Shown one piece after another: positions 1 through 8,486 of a stretch of 22,979 nucleotides of DNA. Origin of the DNA: Chara braunii (lineage: Eukaryota > Streptophyta > Charophyceae > Charales > Characeae). The stretch lies in the NCBI GenBank assembly GCA_003427395.1, contig BFEA01000119.1, positions 1,640,300 through 1,663,278 on the forward strand, written 5' to 3'. Each line of letters starts with the position of its first letter. Within the stretch, counting starts at the first letter, position 1. Below the pieces are notes generated by a model. It saw nothing but the letters and a program-made list of their open reading frames with translations, ran no database searches and was not told the DNA's origin. A program made the position numbers and the translations under genes.

Positions 1-100
1 TGAGGCTGCCCGGGGCCATGCCCGGGGGTCATGCCCGGCCGGTCACCTGGTCGCCAATCCGGGCGTGACATCGGGACCCGGGCGCCCGGGGTATCTCCCT
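1..100. repeat. GC-rich low-complexity repeat (CCCGG/GGTCG-rich)
   Basis: This stretch is dense in CCCGGG, GCCCGG and GGTCACCTGGTCG-type words, with several overlapping short palindromes. It is followed by a T run, as is the GGTCGGC-rich patch at 12684-12800. It resembles that patch and the one at 15345-15430 in composition but not clearly in sequence. No coding signal is visible. It may be the edge of a dispersed repeat cut by the window boundary. Confidence 0.4.
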
Positions 101-380
101 AGCTATTTCGCAATTTTTTTTAAAGATCGCGTGTTTGTGAAAGCCGAAACTTTGCGGAACCTGGCCTAGATCTCGCTCATAGTACTCTTCTGACGTACCT
201 CACTCATAACAAATCGACAGATATACAAAAAAAAAAAAAGGGGGGGGGGTGATCCTGTTCTTTTATTTTTTATTTATTTTAGTCTGTTGATTAGGACCGG
301 GAGGAAAGTATAGCTGGGTTGGTTACCTACCTGCGTTTTCCCTCCCACCCACCCCTTTGCATGCATTCCCGGTTTGGTAC
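101..380. other. Non-coding stretch with A13G10 homopolymer run
   Basis: No gene is visible. The stretch contains a run of 13 A (227-239) joined directly to 10 G (240-249), then T-rich sequence. It lies where the 5' LTR and leader of the downstream gypsy element would be expected, but no similarity to the LTR at 4445-5661 could be seen by eye. The 5' LTR therefore appears to be absent or replaced. Run lengths are unreliable in short-read assemblies. Confidence 0.5.
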
Positions 381-524
381 AGTGCCACATCAGCAGCAGT
401 GCCACGTCAGCAGCAGTGCCACGTCAGCAGTGCCATGTTAGTAGTGCCACATCAGCAACAGTGCCATGTCAGCAGTACCACCCACGTCAGCAATGCCACA
501 GTGCCACGTCAGCAGTGCCGCCAC
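381..524 (+). repeat. Tandem AGTGCCACGTCAGC array (ACGT boxes) just before gag
   Basis: About eight degenerate 14-22 nt units of the form AGTGCCAC(G/A)TCAGCA lie head to tail. Four contain a perfect CCACGTCA core (402-409, 419-426, 482-489, 504-511). The reverse complement, TGACGTGG, is the known C-box/G-box hybrid core bound by plant bZIP factors and is also the core of unfolded-protein-response elements. The array ends at the gag start codon, so it is untranslated leader. A regulatory role is inference; simple slippage amplification is the neutral alternative. Confidence 0.7.
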
Positions 525-528
525 CATG
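517..528 (+). promoter_or_regulatory. Strong Kozak context at gag start codon
   Basis: GCCGCCACC directly precedes ATG at 526-528, an essentially optimal eukaryotic initiation context. It decides the gag start over the in-frame codon at 466, which lies inside the ACGT-box repeat and would add 20 low-complexity residues. Confidence 0.6.
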
Positions 529-1110
529 ACGGGCTCAGTTCTGGGCATGCCAGGCCAACTGGCCAATGAGTCCATTGCCGAGTACCGACAGCATTTCGAA
601 GCTCAGCTCGCACTGATCGAGGCTGAGGAACAGCGTCAGGCGGCAGCCGAGGCTGCCCGCCTACAAGCTGAAGCGGCGGCAACAGCTGAGACGCAGCGGC
701 TTCAAGCCGAAGCAGAAGCAGATACGGATGGGAGAAAGAAGACACTGCCTCCCAACTGGAAGGCGAAAGGTCGCTTGATGTTTGTCGACAACGATGGTTC
801 AACCATCGAGGTGGACGGCAACTTCCAGGAGGGAGTAGGTTCAAAGGCAGGCAGTATAGATGCTTCAGAGGGTGGAGTAGTCGCTTCTGTATCTCAAAAA
901 GGTAAGGCGACCGGTAGACATTGGGAGGCTCCCGGTCTAGGAGTCAAGTTGACCCCAATGCTCCCCCATGGGAGAAAGCGGGTCTTACGGAGGACGTGTG
1001 GAGAGACCGTTACTCATGGCAGGCCTGTATTCGTTGTGGTCAATATGGCCACACCCCATGGATATGTTGTTAGGTATGTACTACCTCTCTGTGGCACAAC
1101 TTCAGTTTGA
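526..1110 (+). pseudogene. gag: gag remnant, N-terminal coiled coil (element 1)
   Basis: The open frame runs about 194 codons from the Kozak ATG. Residues ~12-66 are rich in Ala, Glu, Gln and Leu in heptad-like spacing, as expected for a coiled coil at the gypsy Gag N terminus; a similar coil-rich stretch is seen in the gag of the inverted copy. The middle part (LPPNWKAKGRLMFVD onward) looks like a Gag linker. No capsid-like fold is recognisable, so an internal deletion is likely. From about 950 the frame runs out of register with the zinc knuckle, and the last ~50 residues are out-of-frame tail. Gag would form the particle that packages element RNA; this copy is broken. Confidence 0.7.
954..1073 (+). 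pseudogene. Gag CCHC zinc knuckle, shifted frame
   Basis: In the third frame, codons 954-1070 encode a stretch ending in CIRCGQYGHTPWIC, a perfect C-x2-C-x4-H-x4-C zinc knuckle (Cys at 1026 and 1035, His at 1050, Cys at 1065). A TAG stop follows at 1071. Zinc knuckles bind the element's RNA during packaging. The frame differs from the upstream gag frame, so a small indel near 950 separates them. Confidence 0.8.
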
Positions 1111-1398
1111 CTGGGACCTAAAAGTGGTCAAACACACTTTGCCAGGTGGAGGGACCGCCAGATTACATAAGTTCAAAGTTAGTAGTCAATCATACTAGCC
1201 CCAGTTTGACTGAGTCCTACGGGTGCATGTGTGCGGCCGTGTTCTACAATTATCATAAGCAAAATCAAGAGGGTATGTACTTAGTTTATGTCTCTGCTGC
1301 AGGCGAGCCGGTGAAAATGCCGTCGGAGATAGAGTATTTGATAAGTACCCTGATCTATTTGAAGAGCCGACAGGGGTTGTTGAGAGGAGGTCGTCCAC
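1074..1398 (+). pseudogene. Degraded protease/linker region before RT
   Basis: A protease is expected here, but no D-(S/T)-G-A active-site motif is visible and only ~300 bases separate the knuckle from RT. The recognisable remains are a linker in frame 3 (about 1270-1340, containing VYVSAAGEPVKMPSEIE) and then frame 2 (1340-1382, [15 protein letters not shown]). That pattern commonly precedes RT in this family. A frame change near 1383 leads into the RT frame. The protease core appears to be deleted. Confidence 0.55.
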
Positions 1399-2412
1399 GC
1401 GATAGAGATTATCCCAGGGTCTAGTATTGCGAAGGGTAGGATCTATCGGATGTCTCCAGGCGAGCTTGATGAGCTCCGTCGCCAACTCAAGGAACTCGTA
1501 GAGAAGGGTTGGATCCGACCGAGTGTCTCTCCTTATGGGTCTCCAGTACTATTCGTACCTAAGAAGGAGGGTACACTTAGGATGTGCAATGACTATAGGG
1601 GCCTCGATGCCATCACTGTAAAGAACTGCGAGCCCCTACCGCCATCGATGATCTGTTAGATAGAGTGCAAGGGTGTCGGTACTTAAGTAAGATGGATCTG
1701 AAGTCCGGGTACCATCAGATTGCAATCCGGCCCGAGGATCAGCACAAAACCGCTTTCCAGACCAGGTACGGTCTGTACGAGTTTGTGCTGAAGTCCGGGT
1801 ACCACCAAATTGCAATCCGGCTTGAGGATCAGCACAAAACCGCTTTCCAGACCAGGTACGGTTTGTACGAGTTTGTGCTGAAGTCCGGGTACCATCAGAT
1901 TGCAATCCGGCTCAAGGATCAGCACAAAACCGCTTTCCAGACCAGGTACGGTCTGTACGAGTTTGTGGTGATGCCTTTTAGCCTTCGCAATGCTCCTGGC
2001 ACCTTTCTATGAATCGGATATTTCATGGATAAGTTTGATTGTGTACCTCGATGACATACTTATTTTTAGTAAGACTGTCGAGGAGCATGTCGCACATTTG
2101 GACAAAGTCCTCAGTCTCCTGCGACAGCACAAGTTCAAGATCAACGGTGAAAAGTTCGAGTTTGGCCGCACCCGTGTCTTGTACTTGGGTCATGAGATTT
2201 CCGCGGAAGGGTTAAAACCCGATGACGCGAAGGTGGCAAACATTTGTGATTGGCCACGTACTCAGTCTGTGACTGAGATGAGATCTTTCTTGGGAATGAC
2301 AGGCTACTATAGGACTTTCGTTAAGAACTATAGCATAGTGGCCGCTCCTTTGACTGATCTGACCCGCCATGGGAGTGGACAAATGAGTGCGAGGCTGCTT
2401 TCAGATATCTGA
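1399..2412 (+). pseudogene. pol: Ty3/gypsy reverse transcriptase (frameshifted, with internal triplication)
   Basis: The RT would copy the element's RNA into cDNA in the cytoplasmic particle. Visible landmarks in order are the N-terminal [16 protein letters not shown] block (from 1450), [19 protein letters not shown], the [13 protein letters not shown] block, [11 protein letters not shown], the catalytic YLDD (2044-2055), and the thumb/connection block ending LGMTGYYRTFVKNYS. Single-base-type disruptions occur near 1642 and 2005-2040, where in-frame stops lie just before YLDD. The block at 1698-1967 is triplicated in frame. The polymerase cannot be functional as assembled. Confidence 0.92.
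1698..1967 (+). repeat. Three tandem in-frame 90-bp copies inside RT
   Basis: Copies at 1698-1787, 1788-1877 and 1878-1967 each encode the same 30-residue block, starting [11 protein letters not shown] and ending TRYGLYEFV. Copy 2 differs from copy 1 at five bases and copy 3 from copy 1 at two, so the amplification is recent, or followed by conversion. The unit is a multiple of three and keeps the frame. RT normally has one such block, which includes the region carrying the first catalytic Asp. The inverted second element shows only one copy in the corresponding region. Confidence 0.93.
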
Positions 2413-2835
2413 AGCATGCGTTGACGCACTACGAGGTCTTGAAGCTTCCTGATCCTAACAAACCGTTCTTCAGCCACGGATGCTAGCCAATATGGCATTG
2501 GCGCAGTGCTCGCGCAACAGGAGGGGCCAAAGTTGAGTCCAGTAGAGTACATGTCCAAGAAAATGTCGTCTCAGAAGTTGGCTAAGTCCACTTATGAGAA
2601 GGAACTCTATGCGGTGTACAAGGCTCTCACCCATTGGAGACACTATCTCCTTGGGAGGTTCTTCATCCTTAAGACTGATCATCAAACCTTGAGATGGATG
2701 AGAACCCAGCCGGTACTCTTTGACGCTCTCAAGCGTTGGATCGAGGTCATTGAGCAATATGACTTTGACCCTCGGTATCTCAAAGGGGAGTACAACAAGG
2801 TTGCTGATGCCTTGTCGCGCAGACCGGACTTCTCA
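2373..2835 (+). pseudogene. pol: RNase H domain of pol
   Basis: RNase H removes the RNA strand of the RNA:cDNA hybrid. The lead-in (WTNECEAAF block) is in frame 3 from 2373. After a frame change around 2467-2478, frame 1 carries DASQYGIGAVLAQ (the Asp at 2479), then STYEKELYAVYKAL with the conserved Glu, TDHQTLRWM, and the closing ADALSRR. These are the standard Ty3/gypsy RNase H landmarks. From the frame change onward the domain stays open into integrase without a stop. Confidence 0.88.
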
Positions 2836-3870
2836 AGTGCGCTGATTATTGAGTTCGATCTGACAGACAATGTTACTCAGTCTCTGGTGGAAGCCTATCG
2901 CGAGGACCAATTTATGTCTGAGATCATACGCAGACTTGAGGCGAAGGACAAGAAGACTTCCGCCGAGTTTGAGTTGGTCAATGGCTTGCTGTTCCTGGAG
3001 AAGGCAGGGAATAAACGCTCGTGTGTCCCAAATAGCGAGTCTTTGCGTAGTTTGTTTTTAGGTGAGTGTCATGATGCCACTGGCCAATTTGGGTATAAGA
3101 TGACAGAAGCCAACTTGCTGCAGCGGTTCTGGTCGCCCACGATGATGCGAGATGCCCAGCTGTACGTGGAGACTTGTCAAGTGTGTCAACGAGACAAGCC
3201 ACGTACTCAGGCTCCTCTTGGGCTTCTGAAGCCCCTTCCGATTCCGGAACGGCTTGGTGAGAGTCTGTCCATGGATTTCATGGATACTCTAATCACCAGC
3301 AAGAGTGGGATGCGTCACATCTTCGTCATCGTGGATAGATTTAGTAAGTATGCTAGGTTAATAGCCATGTCGAAAACAGCAAAGACGGAGTATGTGATTA
3401 GAATGTTTAAAGAGAACTGGTTCAGGGACTTTGGTCCACCGAAGTCTATTATTAGTGACATAGATGTTCGGCTTACCAGTGAGTTGTGGAAGGCCGCTGC
3501 TGCAGAACAGGGAGTTGCAGATGACTTTTGGGAATCACCCAGAGGCCAACGGCCAGGCTGAGCAACTGAACCGCGTTGTGCAACACCTGTTGAGGCATTA
3601 CATCAAGCCCAACCAGGTGGACTGGGATGAGAAGCTTGCTCTCATCGCCAGCTTGTACAACAACGCTGTGCACAGCGCCACCGGGGTGAGCCCAAACAGC
3701 TTACTGCTAACATTCAAGCCTAGACTACCCCTAGACTTTCTTCTTCCTGAGAATCAAACCACTGCTGCACCAGGTACCTTGGAATTTGCTTGCCGCTATG
3801 AACAGAGGATGCAGCAGGCTGTAGAACAGATGCAGAAGGCGCAGGCTGCAATGATAGAGTCTGAAAATAG
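2836..3870 (+). pseudogene. pol: Integrase (HHCC finger and DDE core), broken
   Basis: Integrase would insert the cDNA into the host genome. The zinc finger reads H-x4-Q...CQVC: His at 3070-3072, then Gln where the second His of the HHCC motif is expected, and C-x2-C at 3175-3186. The catalytic Asp residues lie in SMDFMD (codon 3274) and IISDID (codon 3457), with 60 residues between them as usual. The Glu sits in NGQAEQLN (codon 3560). The second Asp and the Glu are 103 nt apart, not the 108 nt of D-x35-E, so a net loss of 5 nt near 3508-3525 breaks the frame inside the catalytic core. Confidence 0.9.
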
Positions 3871-4354
3871 ACACCGCCGGCCTTCTACATTTCAGGTTGG
3901 GGATAGGGTCTGGGTTAAGTCGTCAGAACTGGGACTGGAGCAGGGGATCTCCCGCAAACTCATGCCCCAGTACTTCGGACCCTGGGAAGTCTTGGATATC
4001 GTTGGGACAGATCCGGATGGGCCATCCTATGTTATCTGGATACCTGGTCATCTCCGTACTTACCCTGTCTTTCACGCCTCCAAACTGGCACCTTTCGAAG
4101 AGACTGATCAGTTTCCATCTCGTCGCTCAATGCTGCCCCCAACCATGGACGGAGAGGTGGACATCGATGATATTGTAGATCACATAGAGCTGCCGGTATC
4201 AAGACCAGCAGGCCAGGGACGACCTCCAAAACCGAAGCTGCAGTACCGCGTTCAGTTCCGACATCACACTGATCCAAAGGAGGACCTCATGCAGACCGCT
4301 CCTCAGGGCCTGGGTTCACCAGGGACGAGCTCATGCAGACCGCTCAAGTTGTAA
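3871..4354 (+). pseudogene. pol: Integrase C terminus with chromodomain-like tail
   Basis: The frame open since 3464 continues through the GDRVWVKSSEL and LMPQYFGPWEVLDIVG blocks (the GPY/F-type module after the integrase core) and PVFHASKLAPF. It ends in a region with VDIDDIVDHIELP and YRVQFRHHTDPKEDL, spaced like a chromodomain, which in plant chromoviruses helps target integration. Just after this the frame is disturbed by a 16-nt duplication (4286-4301 and 4330-4345), and it stops at 4352-4354. The chromodomain call is by pattern only. Confidence 0.72.
4286..4345 (+). repeat. 16-nt direct repeat at the 3' end of pol
   Basis: CTCATGCAGACCGCTC occurs at 4286-4301 and again at 4330-4345. 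The second copy reads straight into sequence that fits the expected end of pol in another frame. The first copy with the ~28 nt between looks like an insertion by slippage or template switching. Confidence 0.75.
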
Positions 4355-4431
4355 CCCAATACGAGAGATCTCTGCAGAAGGGAAAGCGCCCTTTGATCGA
4401 AGACTGAGCTTCTCAGAGGACTGTTGAAGCT

Positions 4432-4444
4432 GAGGAGGAGGGAA
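4432..4444 (+). other. Candidate polypurine tract (plus-strand primer)
   Basis: GAGGAGGAGGGAA is a pure purine run of 13, followed immediately by TG at 4445. A purine run abutting the TG of the 3' LTR is the standard polypurine tract position in LTR retrotransposons. The position shortly after pol supports it. Confidence 0.6.
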
Positions 4445-5661
4445 TGCGAGGCCATTGCCTCTATGAGCCCCATAAGGCCCCATTTTTGCAGCCCGCCGGC
4501 CGCCCTAAGTGAAGGCAGGCTCGACGATGCCCTCAGGGCCCTTTTTTGGCCACTTTGCAACTCAGGGAAATTCAGGCAGTTGCGCAGCGCCAGTTGGTTG
4601 AGTGAACCCAGGCCCCTGGGCCGCCTGTGTGAACGAATGTGAAGCAGGCCTTGGGGTGGATACGGGTACACGGCCAAACAAAGGCCGAAGGCAGTTGGGC
4701 ACGTGCGACCACTACAGGCCCAGAGCCTGCTCTTGTCGTGCTGGGCCTCAGGCTACCGGGGCCTACTGGAAGCTTCCAGGGACTGGACGCAGGCAGGCCA
4801 CTTCGATATAGGGAAGGGCCTGCCTCCTCATTCATCATTCGGGTCCTGGCTGCATGCTGCGCAAGCACTGCTGCTGCGCTATTTGCTGGCTGGCGTATAC
4901 GCTCTCACGGGCGAGCAGGGAAGGAGCACGCAGCCATAGCCGAGCTGCGCTGCTGTAAGCTGGGTGAAGCGCAGGGTAGTCCTTGGGTGCTAGTGGCATC
5001 TGTGAGTTGGGGAACGAGGTTGTGAGTGTAGCGCGGGACATACCTAGTGCTGGAAGCGTGCGACATTGGTCGCCATATGCTCGTACTTCGGGAATGCTGT
5101 TGATGTCGTCATTCGGCTTCGTAGTATAGGCTAGATAGGATCTGCCACATGTAGTCTGGGCGCCAAGCGCCAGAATGGATATCAACTCTGGTTCTTCGTT
5201 GATGATGATGGGACTACTACAGCATTGTCAATTATGAACTCTTGGTGTATTCTTATTTGGTGAATCTCGTGATGCAATTCTGGTGTTGGTTCGAGGTCAA
5301 GACTATCTGCTCATCTTCCTTGCACCACCATCTCTTCTTCACCCTCTCACTCCCTGACTTCTCAGTATCAGCGGACTACGACAGAGAGAGAGTTGTGACT
5401 TGAGACTTGACGACATTGGATCCAGACTCGACATTGGGATTCAGGCATTTTGATGAGGGACTATTTGGGCTTGTGCCGAAGACTTGGTGTTGACGACATT
5501 CCCATCTTCCCCTCTTCTTCGTCTAACCCCCTTCTTCTTCGTCTGTGTATGGTTGGGGACTGGCGCATTCTTCCTGCGTGAGCGCCAGGCCCCTTCACAC
5601 CATGGAGTGATGATGATGATGTATGTTCGGGGCTGCATTGCAATATTGATTGCTCGGATCA
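4445..5661 (+). mobile_element. Candidate LTR, 1217 bp, TG...CA
   Basis: The segment starts TGCGAGG after a purine tract and ends CGGATCA just before a sequence resembling a tRNA primer site. It contains no gene. Parts recur inverted at 15955-16600: CATAAGGCCCC, CCCTAAGTGAAGGC, CGTACTTCGG, and TAGTCTGGGCGC..AGCGCCAG in the same order, which supports a repeated LTR family. The presumed partner LTR of element 1 is not in the window, so the exact limits rest on boundary motifs only. A short GATGATGATGATG run lies near 5610. Confidence 0.55.
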
Positions 5662-5673
5662 TTGGTATCTAAG
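5662..5673 (+). other. Possible primer binding site
   Basis: TTGGTATCTAAG follows the CA end of the candidate LTR. Plant LTR elements often carry TGGTATCAGAGC, complementary to the 3' end of initiator tRNA-Met. The first seven bases, TGGTATC, match and the rest only partly. A primer site is expected after a 5' LTR, not a 3' LTR. Confidence 0.4.
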
Positions 5674-5749
5674 TCTTCCGCTACGTTATCTTGTGCTTTG
5701 TGAGAGAGGTTGGTTCTTGTTCTGGTCTGCACCGTTACAGTACGCAACA

Positions 5750-6331
5750 TCAGATGTGGCCTTTGTCTTTGGCCTCGAGCTTGCGCATGATCTCAGACAT
5801 TACGGGATCCACTGGATCAAGTCACAACATCTGAAATACCAAACTCGGTCGCAACGTCAAGTAATCTGCCCTTCTTGACAATGCACTGGCTCCCTTATTT
5901 TGCTCTCAGGTCGTCTAACTTGAAGTCATACATGTCTATGACTTCTATCCATGTCTTCAGTGCATCGGAGAGTGCAGGCTGCGTCCTAATCCAGCGAAGA
6001 GTCTCATGGTCAGATCGCTCACATAGAAAAATCTGCCAAGGAGGTAGTGTCTCTAGTGAGTCAACGCCATGTATAGGGCGTAGAGCATGTGCTCGTAGGT
6101 TGACTTAGCTAGCTTTTGAGATGGCATCTTCTTACTCGTGTACTCGATTGGCCTCAACTTCTTTTTCTCCTGCTGCACAAGGACCGCACCAATGCCATAT
6201 TGGCTGGCGTCTATAGTCACAATGAAAGGCTTGTAAGGATTCGAGAGGTTCAAGGCCTCATGGCGCATGAGAGCGTACTTCAGTCTTGAAGGCCATCTCA
6301 CACTCATCTGTCCACTGCTAGGGGGTGTCAA
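5750..6331 (-). pseudogene. pol: RNase H and pre-integrase fragment (element 2)
   Basis: The open part at 6053-6331 encodes VTIDASQYGIGAVLVQQ, the SKKMPSQKLAKSTYE block and ends ALTH, followed by an in-frame stop where element 1 has Trp. The domain continues in shifted frames: RHYLLGRFF, then SDHETLRWIRTQPALSDALKTWIEVID (about 6020-5920). A last trace, MSEIMRKLEAKDK, lies around 5800-5760. The conserved Glu of YEKEL is replaced (YEHML). Nothing of the integrase finger or core follows, so the element ends at a deletion or rearrangement breakpoint. Confidence 0.85.
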
Positions 6332-7060
6332 GGTGTGTAAGGTCTGTCAATGGGGAAGCTATAGTACTATAGTTCTTCTCAAACGGATGATAGTAGCCTA
6401 TCATCTCCAAGAAAGACCTCACCTCAATCACAGACTGCGGTTGTGGCCAGCCACGTATGCTGGCCGCCTTCGCATTTTCCGGCCTCATTCCATCCGTCGA
6501 AATTTCATGACCCAGATACAAGATCTTGGTGTGACCAAATTTGCATTTTTCCAAGTTGATCTTGTACTAGTGCTGACGAAGGAGACTGAGCACCAAGTCC
6601 ACGTGCTTGGGATGCTCCTCCACAGTCCTACTTGAGATAAGAAAGTCGTCGAGGTACAAGGCAATATTCTTATCCAAGTAGTCATGAAACACTACTCATG
6701 GCGTACTGGAACGTCCCAGGAGTCCCAGGAGCATTGCAAAGACCCAGAGGCATCACTACAAATGCGTACAGACTGTACCTGGTCTGGAATGCTTTTTACT
6801 GATCCTCAGGTCTCATAGCAATCTGATGGTATCCAAACTTCAAATTGATCTTGGTGAAGTACTGACATTGAGGCCCGTATAGTCAATGCACATCCTTAGT
6901 CAGTCCCCCCTTTCTTGGGAACAAATTGCACCGGCGAACCGTACGGGGACGTGCTAGGCCAGATCCAGCCTTTCTCTGTGAGCTCCTTGAGCTGCCGGCA
7001 AAGTTCATCCAACTCCGCTGGAGATATCCTGTGGAACCGTCCTCTATAGCAACATCTCAA
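6318..7060 (-). pseudogene. pol: Reverse transcriptase (element 2), multiply frameshifted
   Basis: Reading down the minus strand, the RT N-terminal block (ELDELCRQLKEL, then WPSTSPYGSPVQFVPKK) lies at about 7030-6900. A single copy of the YHQI...FQTRY block lies near 6840-6765. YLDD is at 6656-6645 and the KFGHTKILYLGHEIS to LTHLDTP block at 6554-6318. Several stops and frame changes intervene. A 9-nt tandem duplication (CCCAGGAGT/CCCAGGAGC, about 6716-6733) expands the NAPGTF motif. Only one copy of the block triplicated in element 1 is present. Confidence 0.85.
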
Positions 7061-8360
7061 ATGGATGATCGTCGCTAACCAGGAACGAGATCTTGTGTCT
7101 CAGTTCCCCTCCTCCATAGGATAAGGTTCATACTACATCTTTCACATAGTCCTTGACCACCATAGACTGCTTGTTGTCAAGAGTGGATGCTACAGATCTA
7201 CTAGGTGCCAACCTACATTGACTTATGGCCACCTCCATCGACTTCTATGAGGAAGTGTTCACCCTTATGACCTCTACCCATGATTGCCCAGGAGTCAGGG
7301 TCCTCCAACCACTCACTTTATAACTAAGGACTCGGACACATCCATCGAACAGAGTATCGTTTGGTTCGGGTTTGTCTGCGAGGCGATCATAGAGTCAATA
7401 ACCTTGGCCATCGTCTGAGGTGGAGAGAGTGTGGCCACCACTTCAGCCCAAGTAGGAGCAGTTAAAACTCCTACTGGCCCGATGTTTTCCCTTGAGATGT
7501 GCTCGCAGAACCACCACTAGAGGTTGAAGGTACCGATGACCCGATTGTGGGAGACACCTTCGCCAGGACTTTCTTGTTCTTCTAGCGTGGAACTGTGTGC
7601 CCATATTAGGCACAATTCAGACACGTGCCCCAAACGCAACGGTCACAGCACACATCGTACTCCAGACCAAGTGTAACCCATGTTGGTGGGCCTTGGCCTG
7701 TCTCTTGACTCTTGGGCCGACTGCCTTTATGTTTCCTGGTCCCCTTAGCCTTTTCTTTCAAGGGAGGTGCTACTCCACCCTCCGAAGTTTCTGCACTCCC
7801 TGCCATCCCCAAGATCGGGAAAGTCTTCAATCTTAGTCATATTGCAGTTGTTAAACGAACATGAGGTTGCCGTTCTTCCTCCAGTCTTGGCGGAGCTTGT
7901 TCCTCCTGTCTGTTGCTGCTTGCTGTACATTCCCAAGCTTGGCCTCTTAAGTCTAGAGCCTACTTACTGAAAGATGGAAAGTCGTGAACATGCGTTACTA
8001 ACCAACATATTTTTGACGTCTGTTGGAAGACATCTCAAGTATGTGATCATGAGGATTTGTGGATCGTACCTCACTCCTGGGAGGATGATCAACATCTCTG
8101 CCGTGTCGGTGACCTCGTGGACAGATCTGTATCTCTTAGATCCTTGATTTATTAACTTGTCAGTGGCTTTCTGCGCCTCTTGAAGGTCATGCCACCGCTC
8201 CTCTATTAACTTGAGAAAGTCCTCCAGACTCCTTGCCTGAGCTCAGGTGCCGAATTTACGACTGTATCCTTCATGCTGTGATCTCCCATCTAATCGCCTT
8301 GCTGCTGATCCTTCAAGGTAGGGAGCAGCCACGATCACCTCTTCCTCGAACCTCGTGAGC
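7061..8360 (-). pseudogene. Gag-pol middle region (element 2), mostly unreadable
   Basis: This span should hold Gag capsid, protease and the linker to RT. No protease D-(S/T)-G-A motif is recognisable. A knuckle remnant lies at 7610-7647. The stretch upstream of it on this strand encodes a basic, Lys- and Gly-rich linker (GVAPPLKEKAKGTRKHKG), usual near the nucleocapsid. Everything else is broken by stops. Confidence 0.5.
7610..7647 (-). pseudogene. Degenerate Gag zinc knuckle (element 2)
   Basis: The minus strand reads CDRCVWG in one frame and, after a one-base shift, HVSELC. Together this approximates C-x2-C-x4-H-x4-C with one residue short. Position and spacing match the knuckle of element 1. 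The shift destroys the finger. Confidence 0.55.
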
Positions 8361-8486
8361 TTATTCCTTCCTCAACCAGGTGTTGAGGTTCTCCTTTTTC
8401 TTGTCACCTGAAAAAGGTTTAGGAGTTCCAATGGTATATCTTGGGAACCAAAGGCGCAACAGGAAGCGGCGGAACAAGTTGAGGAC

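Larger units (their letters stand above)
381..4444 (+). mobile_element. Decayed Ty3/gypsy LTR retrotransposon, internal region
   Basis: The domains run gag, zinc knuckle, reverse transcriptase, RNase H, integrase and a chromodomain-like tail. RT before integrase is the Ty3/gypsy (Metaviridae) order, and a chromodomain after integrase is typical of chromoviruses. At least eight frame changes separate otherwise well conserved blocks, near 950, 1340, 1383, 1642, 2005-2040, 2370, 2470 and 3515. The gag capsid and the protease active site are not recognisable. The copy cannot be autonomous. A related copy lies inverted at 5690-9760. No matching 5' LTR is visible upstream. Confidence 0.92.

Noticed and set aside
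5441-5662. Small open frames inside the LTR as genes
   Set aside because: They lie within the candidate LTR, overlap on both strands, and have no family resemblance.
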